Positions 13,993 through 19,261 of a stretch of DNA of 19,261 bases are shown here, piece after piece. The translations under genes and the position numbers were made by a program. The DNA lies in contig JBBQRS010000091.1 in assembly GCA_038214535.1 (NCBI GenBank), positions 1 through 19,261 on the forward strand, given 5' to 3'. The notes under the pieces are model-generated. The model ran no database searches, was not told the DNA's origin, and worked only from the letters and a program-made list of their open reading frames with translations. This DNA comes from JBBQRS01 sp038214535 (lineage in GTDB: Bacteria; Chloroflexota; Anaerolineae; CG2-30-64-16). How positions within the stretch are numbered: the stretch's first letter is position 1; every line of letters begins with the position of its first letter.

Positions 13993-15003
13993 ATGCTAAA
14001 TCTACCCAATTATCATCGCACGGGCGTGCTTGCGATGGCGTTGATCGTCCTGCTGTTGGTGAGTGGGTGCGCGGGCGCGTCCGCGACCCTTGAACCACCA
14101 ACCCCGACCGCTGGGCCGCCAACCGCAACGCTCCCGCCGCCGACGCCGGCCGCGCCGCCCAACCTTAAAGATACCTATAATATCCTCGTCATGGGCGTGG
14201 ATCATCGCCCGACGTATGATTCATGGCGCACCGACAGCCTGATGGTGGTGGCAGTGGATTTTCCGACCGGCAAGGTGGGGGTTATCAGCATCCCGCGCGA
14301 CCTGTATGTGGATATTCCGGGCCGCGAGCCGGGCCGCATCAACGAAGTGGACTTCTACGGCGAGAAGGTTGGCGGTCCAGGCGGCGGGCCGAAGCTGCTG
14401 TCGCAGGTGATCGAGAAGGAACTGGGCATCCCGACGCAACACTGGGCGCGCATCCAGATGGACGGCCTGGTGCAGCTGGTGGACGCGCTGGGTGGGGTGA
14501 CGGTGCATCTGGATTGCCCGTTGGACGAGGCCACGCCCGACGACAAAGCGGCGGACGGGCTGAAGTATTGGAGTTTACCTGCCGGGGACAATATCCTCGA
14601 TGGCATCAACGCGAAGAAATTTGCAACCTACCGTTATCTTTCGAACGATATTTCGCGCATCACCCGCCAGCAACAACTGCTGTGGGCGATTCGTAACCGG
14701 GCCCTGTCCGCGGACGTGATCCCGCGTATCCCTGAGTTGTGGCAGACGCTGAGTGATCTGTTTGTGACCGACCTGAAGCTGCTGGATGTGATTACTCTGG
14801 CGCGCGTCGGCACGAGCCTGGCGCCGAGTGATGTGCATGGGCTGGTGCTGGGGGCGAACGTGCTCACCGACTACACCACGCCCGAAGGGTGGTATGTATT
14901 GAAAGTGCGCGACCCGGAAAAGCTGAAAGATCTGGAAACCGGGCTGTTCGAGGCGAAACCGCTTTCGGAACTGGGCAAAGCGGCCGCGACTGGGTGTCCG
15001 TAA
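13993..15003 (+). CDS. LytR-CpsA-Psr (LCP) family lipoprotein 1
   Basis: This encodes 336 residues. Signal peptide II: hydrophobic 12-23 and lipobox VSGC with Cys 26. A Pro/Thr-rich linker (33-57) leads to the LCP domain (about 60-245). Its conserved elements are NILVMGVDHR, RTDSLMVV (Arg 79, Asp 81), SIPRDLYVDIPG (Arg 102, Asp 103), RINEVDFYG, DGLVQLVDALGGV and YRYLSNDISRITRQQQL. LCP enzymes transfer lipid-linked glycopolymers to peptidoglycan or other acceptors outside the membrane. A helical tail of about 90 residues ends at GCP. Apart from Cys 26, only Cys 175 and Cys 335 are present. AGGGGA (13981-13986) precedes ATG 13993. It is tandem with a second LCP gene 60 bp downstream. Confidence 0.92.
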   Translation: MLNLPNYHRTGVLAMALIVLLLVSGCAGASATLEPPTPTAGPPTATLPPPTPAAPPNLKDTYNILVMGVDHRPTYDSWRTDSLMVVAVDFPTGKVGVISIPRDLYVDIPGREPGRINEVDFYGEKVGGPGGGPKLLSQVIEKELGIPTQHWARIQMDGLVQLVDALGGVTVHLDCPLDEATPDDKAADGLKYWSLPAGDNILDGINAKKFATYRYLSNDISRITRQQQLLWAIRNRALSADVIPRIPELWQTLSDLFVTDLKLLDVITLARVGTSLAPSDVHGLVLGANVLTDYTTPEGWYVLKVRDPEKLKDLETGLFEAKPLSELGKAAATGCP

Positions 15004-15063
15004 CATACTGAAGTCCTGCACACTTTCCGGCAAAGCGCGCGCAGAGGGGAATAAATCCGTCAG

Positions 15064-16341
15064 ATGAAAACGATTGAACCGAAGGCGCGCTTTGTCGCCG
15101 CCACGTTTGCCCTGATCCTTATTGTGGTGCTATCCGGCTGCCAACCGGCGGCGCAACCCGCGATGCCGGTGGCGACCGTGGCCGAAGTGGCCGCCGCGCC
15201 GACCGACATCCCGGCGACGCCCACCGAAACGCCTGTGCCCCCGACGCCGACCGCGACTGAGCCGCCGACGTTGACGCCCACCGCGTCCCCCTCGCCCACG
15301 CCCACAGTGACCTTCACGCCCACCATCGCGCCGACCCCGCAAGGGCTGGACAAGACGGAGAACATCCTGGTGCTGGGCACGGACACGCGGCCCGGCCCGT
15401 GGGCCTCGCGCACTGACACGATGATGGTCGTTGCGATTGACCATGCGGCGGGACAAGTGGGCATCGTCAGCATCCCGCGCGACCTATGGGTAGACATTCC
15501 GGGCTGGGGCAAAGACCGCATCAACTCCGCGGAGTTCGCGGGCGATCAGATGAAGTACGACGGCGGCGGCACGGCGCTGGCGCAGCGGGTGATCGAGGAG
15601 AACCTGGGCATCCGCACGTCGAAGTTCGTCCGCATCCGGCAGGATGGCTTGCCGAAGCTGGTGGATGCGATTGGCGGCGTCACGGTGACGCTGGAATGCC
15701 CGCTGTACGAGCGGACGCCAAACGAGAAATCGGCCACCGGCTACGAAGATTTCAGCTTGCCTGCGGGCGACGTGTTCCTGGATGGGGCGACAGCGAAGAA
15801 GTTTGTGACCTATCGCTATCTCTCCAGCGATTTCAGCCGGGCGCGTCGGCAGCAGCAATTGATCTGGGCGCTGCGCAACGTCAGCCTGCAACTCGATCTC
15901 ATCCCGCGCATTCCGGAGTTGTGGGGTGCGCTGCAAAGCACGTTCAAGACGGATTTGAGCGTGCTTGATGTGGTGAAGCTGGCGCGGCTGGGCATGTCTA
16001 TGGACGCGAAGAACGTGCACAGCCTGGTGCTCGACAAGGTCGTGCAGAACTACACGACGCCGGGTGGCGGGGCCGTGCTGATCATCAAGGATCAGAAGTT
16101 GCTGCAAGATGAGCTGGCGAACCTGTTCAATGGGAAGTCGCTGGCCGACCTGGGGAAGGACGTGCCGGGCGGATGTCCGCCTGCGCCCGCCGGGATGAAG
16201 GCCTGGCCGACGCTGACGCCGACGATCACGCTGACGCCGGATGTGACGGCGACGCCGGAGATCACCGCCACGGTGGAGATCACGGGGACGGTGGAGCTGA
16301 CTCCGCTGCCGGAGTTGACTGTGACGCCCGCAGCGGGGTAG
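15064..16341 (+). CDS. LytR-CpsA-Psr (LCP) family lipoprotein 2
   Basis: This 425-residue protein is a clear paralogue of the preceding gene. The lipobox LSGC has Cys 26. The linker is much longer (27-93), with PTPT-type repeats. The LCP domain (about 98-280) has NILVLGTDTRPG, RTDTMMVV (Arg 116, Asp 118), SIPRDLWVDIPG (Arg 139, Asp 140), RINSAEFAG, DGLPKLVDAIGGV and YRYLSSDFSRARRQQQL. Cys 212 and Cys 371 align with the two cysteines of the first copy. Unlike copy 1 it has an added C-terminal tail (about 378-425) of Thr-rich repeats such as TATVEITGTVELT, probably disordered and cell-wall exposed. The two genes most likely arose by tandem duplication and share a transcript. The ribosome binding site is weak (GAGGGG, about 14 nt upstream). 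Confidence 0.92.
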   Translation: MKTIEPKARFVAATFALILIVVLSGCQPAAQPAMPVATVAEVAAAPTDIPATPTETPVPPTPTATEPPTLTPTASPSPTPTVTFTPTIAPTPQGLDKTENILVLGTDTRPGPWASRTDTMMVVAIDHAAGQVGIVSIPRDLWVDIPGWGKDRINSAEFAGDQMKYDGGGTALAQRVIEENLGIRTSKFVRIRQDGLPKLVDAIGGVTVTLECPLYERTPNEKSATGYEDFSLPAGDVFLDGATAKKFVTYRYLSSDFSRARRQQQLIWALRNVSLQLDLIPRIPELWGALQSTFKTDLSVLDVVKLARLGMSMDAKNVHSLVLDKVVQNYTTPGGGAVLIIKDQKLLQDELANLFNGKSLADLGKDVPGGCPPAPAGMKAWPTLTPTITLTPDVTATPEITATVEITGTVELTPLPELTVTPAAG

Positions 16342-16360
16342 TTTGCATTCCGGCGCCTGG

Positions 16361-16413
16361 CCCTCACCCCGGCCCTCTCCCGCGGGGAGAGAGAGTTTAG
16401 AAACCGGGTTTCT
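16361..16413. terminator. two hairpins between convergent genes
   Basis: CTCTCCC-GCG-GGGAGAG (7-bp stem, about 16375-16391) lies in a CCCTCACCCCGGCCCTCTCCC context that is common as a dispersed repeat. A second hairpin, AGAAACC-G-GGTTTCT (16399-16413), touches the methyltransferase stop codon. Together they separate the LCP operon from the convergent methyltransferase and could stop transcription from either side. Confidence 0.55.
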
Positions 16414-17177
16414 TATTTGCGGCGAGCGAGGAGGATCATGCGATCGCTGCCGCTCTCGAACGGAGAGAGGTCCCAGCCGCCGTAGATGGTTTCCAGCTCG
16501 AAGCCGGCTTTGTCCAGCAGAAGCTCCGCCTCGTAGCGCCACAGATACCGGATGTCATAGGGCACGAGGTTGCGGCGCAGTTCGCCGTCGGCGCTGACCT
16601 CGTCGTAGATCATCGTGACGTGCATCATTTGCCGCGCCAGGTCAACCTCGGTCGTGACCCATTTCATCATGCTCATCCCGTTTGATGGATCGGTCCAGGT
16701 ATGGTCATGTATCAGACTGCCATCTATCCCGGCCAGGACTGCGACATCCGGTTGGAACACGTCAATCAGGAGCAAGCCCGACGGGGTGAGGTGTTCGCGC
16801 CAGTGCCTGAGGGCGCGTAATTGGTCTTCCTGCGTGAGCAGATGCAGGAAGGTGTTCATGACGATATAGGCGAAGGCGAACTGCCCCTCCAGGGGTGCAT
16901 CGGCGTAACTGCCTTCGATGAGGTTGACGCGCTTCGCCACGCGCGCCGCGCGGGCTTTCGTTGCGGCAATGCCCAGCATCTCGGGGCTCATGTCTACCCC
17001 CGTGATGTCGAATCCGCTGCGGGCGAGTGGAATGAGCGTCCTGCCGGTGCCGCAGCCAAGCTCCAGCACGGGGCCGCCGGTGCGCTGGGCGAAGGCTTCG
17101 AGCACGGGGATGTCCTCGTCATAATTCGCATATTCGATGTCGAAGAAACGCGCGGCGCGGTTCATGGATGTGAGCAT
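16413..17177 (-). CDS. class I SAM-dependent methyltransferase
   Basis: This encodes 254 residues from ATG 17177. The frame stays open to 17288, but the extra 37 residues (MGPPPVPFPKGRG...) are translated from an intergenic repeat and are rejected. ATG 17165 (MNRAARFF) is a possible alternative start. The SAM-binding motif I is VLELGCGTGR (37-46), followed by DITGVDMSPEML (motif II) and the acidic motif NLIEGSYADAPL; FAYIVMNTFLHLL and GLLLIDVFQP complete the Rossmann-type core. The C-terminal part, YDIRYLWRYEAELLLDKAGFELETIYGGWD, is typical of small-molecule methyltransferases of the Methyltransf_25 group. The substrate is unknown. The protein is cytoplasmic. It diverges from the 17397 gene. 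Confidence 0.87.
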   Translation of the reverse strand: MLTSMNRAARFFDIEYANYDEDIPVLEAFAQRTGGPVLELGCGTGRTLIPLARSGFDITGVDMSPEMLGIAATKARAARVAKRVNLIEGSYADAPLEGQFAFAYIVMNTFLHLLTQEDQLRALRHWREHLTPSGLLLIDVFQPDVAVLAGIDGSLIHDHTWTDPSNGMSMMKWVTTEVDLARQMMHVTMIYDEVSADGELRRNLVPYDIRYLWRYEAELLLDKAGFELETIYGGWDLSPFESGSDRMILLARRK

Positions 17178-17183
17178 GGGGGT

Positions 17184-17192
17184 AGTGTAGCA
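17184..17192 (-). promoter_or_regulatory. extended -10 element of the methyltransferase gene
   Basis: The minus strand reads TGC-TACACT (17192-17184), an extended -10, with 6 nt before ATG 17177. No good -35 is present. The predicted transcript would start at the ATG (leaderless), or would leave a short leader if ATG 17165 is used. Confidence 0.4.
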
Positions 17193-17239
17193 TGGAAACA
17201 AGTAGACAAGGAAACAAGGGGTGGGCTTAAGGGAGGTGG

Positions 17240-17341
17240 CGCGGCGGCTCCCTCGCCCTTTGGGAAAGGGAACCGGAGGTGGACCCACTTCGGGAAAGCG
17301 AGGGAATCAGGCTTAATTCGTAATTCTCAATTCTCAATTCG
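17240..17341. repeat. dispersed-type inverted repeat and short tandem repeat
   Basis: TCCCTCG and CGAGGGA bracket 17251-17305, enclosing a hairpin CCCTTT-GGG-AAAGGG. This GCCCTTTGGGAAAGGG type of sequence is a familiar intergenic repeat in bacteria. It is followed by AATTC(G/T)(T)AATTCTCAATTCTC direct repeats (about 17312-17341), markedly AT-rich for this genome. Both lie between the divergent methyltransferase and metallohydrolase genes. Confidence 0.5.
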
Positions 17342-17361
17342 TCCGCAGTAGCGACGCTTAC

Positions 17362-17390
17362 TTGTCGGGGCCGTGTGCCGGTGATATGAT
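17362..17390 (+). promoter_or_regulatory. promoter of the YgjP-type gene; predicts a leaderless mRNA
   Basis: A -35 TTGTCG (17362-17367), a 17-bp spacer and an extended -10 TGA-TATGAT (-10 at 17385-17390) are followed by only 6 nt (GGCGGC) before ATG 17397. The transcript is expected to start at the ATG. No ribosome binding site is visible. Confidence 0.65.
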
Positions 17391-17396
17391 GGCGGC

Positions 17397-17957
17397 ATGA
17401 CTGCTGACGTGAAGGCCGCGCAAACGGGGCCGACGATACGGGTGATTCGCAGCGACAACCGCAAGAAGACGGTCGCCGCGCGGCTGGTTGACGGCGGGGC
17501 GGTGCTGGAGATCCTCGCGCCGTCGCGGTTGCCGGAAGCCGAGCTTGCTCCCATCATCGAGAAGCTGCGCGAGCGCGTGATGCGCCAGGCCGAGCGCCCT
17601 GGCAAGGAACGCGATCAGGACCTGGCGCGGCGAGGCGCCGAGCTCAACCGGCAATATTTCGAGGGCAAGCTGAAGTGGAACGAGATTAAATACGTCACGA
17701 ATCAGAATTTCCGCTACGGTAGTTGCACGCCCGCGAAGGGCACAATCCGCATCTCGCACCGGCTGCAAACGATGCCGGCGTGGGTGCGTGATTACGTCCT
17801 GATCCACGAGATGGCGCACTTGCGCGAACCGAACCACGGGCCGGGCTTCTGGACGCTGGTGAACCGGTATCCGCTGGCGGAGCGCGCGCGGGGCTACCTG
17901 ATGGCGATGGGGCTTGAGAATGAGGCCGACGAGCCGGATCAGAGCGACGTGTTATAG
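17397..17957 (+). CDS. YgjP-type (DUF45) zinc metallohydrolase
   Basis: This encodes 186 residues. The family signature is clear: FRYGSCTPAKGTIRISHRL (105-123) followed by YVLIHEMAHLREPNHGPGFW (133-152). This gives the zinc ligands His 137 and His 141, the catalytic Glu 138 and the third ligand His 147. The N-terminal half (about 13-60) is the usual small beta-rich region, and a charged helix follows. There is no signal peptide, so it is cytoplasmic. Members are related to SprT/wss-type zinc peptidases; the physiological substrate is not established. It has its own promoter with no leader, and is divergent from the methyltransferase. Confidence 0.9.
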   Translation: MTADVKAAQTGPTIRVIRSDNRKKTVAARLVDGGAVLEILAPSRLPEAELAPIIEKLRERVMRQAERPGKERDQDLARRGAELNRQYFEGKLKWNEIKYVTNQNFRYGSCTPAKGTIRISHRLQTMPAWVRDYVLIHEMAHLREPNHGPGFWTLVNRYPLAERARGYLMAMGLENEADEPDQSDVL

Positions 17958-18019
17958 GATGGAAGGAAATCCAGGCGCGCCGGAGTCTATTTGGGATTTC
18001 CGGTAAACGGTGGGATGCT

Positions 18020-18048
18020 TTGACAGCCGGGTTTGCGGCGTGTACAAT
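18020..18048 (+). promoter_or_regulatory. sigma70-type promoter of the DUF1385 gene
   Basis: A perfect -35 TTGACA (18020-18025), a 17-bp spacer and a -10 TACAAT (18043-18048) predict a start near 18055. The leader of about 75 nt contains a second TTGACA (18094-18099) without a matching -10, and no recognisable riboswitch fold. Confidence 0.75.
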
Positions 18049-18129
18049 GATGATACAAGTAATTCGCAGCCGGCTAAAGACTTGGGCATTGAGTTGACAT
18101 AAATATTGACCTGTGGAAGGGAGCGGGTT

Positions 18130-19062
18130 GTGGCGCAATTTTATTACGGTGGGCAGGCAGTTTTGGAGGGTGTGATGATGCGCGGGCGCAAGCAGATGGC
18201 GGTGGCCGTGCGCGCGCCCAACGGTGAGGTCATCGTCCATGAAGAGCCGCTGACTGCGGCGATTTACACGCATAAGTGGGGCCAGTGGCCGTTCGTGCGC
18301 GGCGTCGGCATGTTGTGGGATGCGCTGGGGCTGGGGATGCGCGCGCTGCTCTGGTCGGCGGACGTGGCGGTGAAGGAAGACGGCGACGATGAGGAAGTTG
18401 CCTTCACCGGGCCGGTCGCCTGGACGACCGTAGGCGCGTCGCTGCTGATGGCCGTAGGGCTTTTCTTCTTCATCCCGACGCTGGTCGCGAAATTTTTAGC
18501 GCCCGAGGGCGCGAACGGCCTGGCGTCGAGCATCATCGAGGGTGTGATCCGGTTGACGCTGTTCCTGCTCTATCTGTTCGCGATCGGCTTCCTGCCCGAC
18601 ATCCGGCGTGTGTTCGCGTATCATGGCGCGGAGCACAAGACGATCAACGCCTATGAGGCGGGGGCGGTGCTGACGCCCGCGTCGGTGTCAAGATTCTCAA
18701 CGACGCACACGCGCTGCGGCACCAGCTTTCTGCTGACCGTCATGGTGATTTCAATCCTGGTGTTTGCGCCGTTCCACTTCGACAACATTTTCCTGCGGCT
18801 GGTTTCGCGCCTGTTGCTGATCCCGGTGGTCGCAGGCATCTCTTACGAGTTCATGCGGTTTACGGCTGCGCACACGGATAACGCCGCGGTGCGGGTGTTG
18901 ATCGGGCCGGGGCTGATGCTGCAGAAGCTGACCACGCGCGAACCGGACGAGAGCATGATCGAGTGCGCGATTGCCGCGCTGGAGCCGGTGCTGGCGGCAG
19001 ACGGGATCGAGGTAACAACGACCACGACGAACCAGCCGGTGCAGTCACCCGCGGGGGCTTGA
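18130..19062 (+). CDS. DUF1385 (YqhQ-family) integral membrane protein
   Basis: This encodes 310 residues. The start is GTG 18130: it gives the family's usual N-terminus (AQFYYGGQAVLEGVMMRGRKQ) and has GGGAG 6 nt upstream (18119-18123). An in-frame TTG at 18106 lacks such a site. The GGQAVLEGVMMRG motif and the mid-protein YHGAEHKTINAYEAG motif are diagnostic for DUF1385. Hydrophobic segments are seen at about 97-122, 138-157, 198-216 and 228-246, so it is a multi-pass membrane protein. The C-terminal 50 residues are hydrophilic and end in a Thr-rich tail. The molecular function is unknown. The promoter lies at 18020-18048. Confidence 0.92.
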   Translation: MAQFYYGGQAVLEGVMMRGRKQMAVAVRAPNGEVIVHEEPLTAAIYTHKWGQWPFVRGVGMLWDALGLGMRALLWSADVAVKEDGDDEEVAFTGPVAWTTVGASLLMAVGLFFFIPTLVAKFLAPEGANGLASSIIEGVIRLTLFLLYLFAIGFLPDIRRVFAYHGAEHKTINAYEAGAVLTPASVSRFSTTHTRCGTSFLLTVMVISILVFAPFHFDNIFLRLVSRLLLIPVVAGISYEFMRFTAAHTDNAAVRVLIGPGLMLQKLTTREPDESMIECAIAALEPVLAADGIEVTTTTTNQPVQSPAGA

Positions 19063-19126
19063 ACGCGCCACCCAGGTTTAAAATTTGTCATTCTGAGTAG
19101 TCTGTAACGCAGATTTTTAGCACCCC

Positions 19127-19160
19127 CGCGGAGTGCGCATCCTCAGATGCGCACTCCGCG
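19127..19160. repeat. 34-bp palindromic dispersed repeat
   Basis: The perfect 15-bp arms CGCGGAGTGCGCATC (19127-19141) and complement (19146-19160) enclose the loop CTCA. This is the most compact copy of the family seen at 2266, 5141 and 10725. A 13-bp direct repeat, GCGAAATGAAATA, follows at 19158-19170 and 19174-19186. Confidence 0.8.
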
Positions 19161-19200
19161 AAATGAAATAAATGCGAAATGAAATAGATACGGAGACAAC

Positions 19201-19261
19201 ATGCCAGGCAAAATCAGTGCAGAGACCGTTGGGCAAATCGAGGCCGAGGTCGAACGCCAGC
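19201..19261 (+). CDS. N-terminal fragment of an unidentified protein
   Basis: ATG 19201 is preceded by CGGAG (19191-19195) at 5 nt, and the frame is open to the window edge, giving MPGKISAETVGQIEAEVERQ. It is hydrophilic and probably helical. Twenty residues are too few to assign a family. It follows DUF1385 on the same strand after a 138-bp gap containing the palindromic repeat. Confidence 0.6.
   Translation, partial: MPGKISAETVGQIEAEVERQ

Noticed and set aside
17178..17288. N-terminal extension of the methyltransferase to ATG 17288
   Set aside because: The extra 37 residues are translated from an intergenic inverted repeat and have no match to the methyltransferase fold; a -10 element lies inside this stretch.
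18049..18129. Riboswitch in the leader of the DUF1385 gene
   Set aside because: The leader is only about 75 nt, with one short AGCCGGCT palindrome and no conserved aptamer pattern.
19201..19261. prfA or greA at the right edge
   Set aside because: prfA is often near DUF1385 genes, but MPGKISAETVGQIEAEVERQ does not match the start of release factor 1 or GreA as I know them.

Overview
The window is GC-rich bacterial chromosome with strong G/C preference at third codon positions. The gene set points to Chloroflexota, probably an Anaerolineae-like lineage: an NAD+-dependent DNA ligase, a CpXC-domain protein, an adenosine-specific kinase, a DUF1385 (YqhQ-type) membrane protein, and LCP-family lipoproteins with long Pro/Thr linkers. 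This assignment is an inference from gene content; there is no rRNA or other marker gene in the window. I found no tRNA, rRNA, CRISPR array, phage module or transposase.

Layout. 1-131 is the tail of an unidentified gene. 255-2150 (+) carries a strong sigma70-type promoter, a small membrane protein and an overlapping dinB (DNA polymerase IV) that is split by a one-base frameshift in a G run. 2383-3744 (-) is a membrane-anchored HExxH metalloprotease-like protein that converges on dinB. 3745-4149 is intergenic and holds a tandem pair of CAGGATT inverted repeats. 4150-5061 (+) is a two-domain GNAT protein. 5257-8486 (-) is a P-type Ca2+-ATPase followed by a translationally coupled small protein. 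The intergenic region 8487-8670 holds divergent promoters and a perfect 33-bp palindrome. 8671-10713 (+) is ligA. 10830-16341 (+) is a compact run of CpXC protein, CinA-like protein, adenosine-specific kinase and two tandem LCP lipoproteins. 16413-17177 (-) is a SAM methyltransferase, divergent from a YgjP-type metallohydrolase (17397-17957, +). 18130-19062 (+) is the DUF1385 protein, and a new gene starts at 19201 and runs off the end.

Most genes are housekeeping or envelope functions. The most distinctive features are non-coding. A dispersed palindromic repeat (core GCGGAGTGCGCATCCTCAG) occurs in four intergenic gaps, twice right behind an array of short CGCGAA-type repeats. Other inverted-repeat families fill further gaps. 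Three genes have a good -10 element only 6-8 nt before the start codon, which predicts leaderless mRNAs. Functionally, ligA releases AMP and NMN, and the run downstream begins with a CinA-like protein (a family linked to NMN and ADP-ribose metabolism) and an adenosine-specific kinase. The CinA C-terminal domain has, however, lost several deamidase signatures. I did not find a clear new defence or mobile system; the best leads are the repeat families, the leaderless promoters, the altered CinA and the paired-cysteine LCP duplication.
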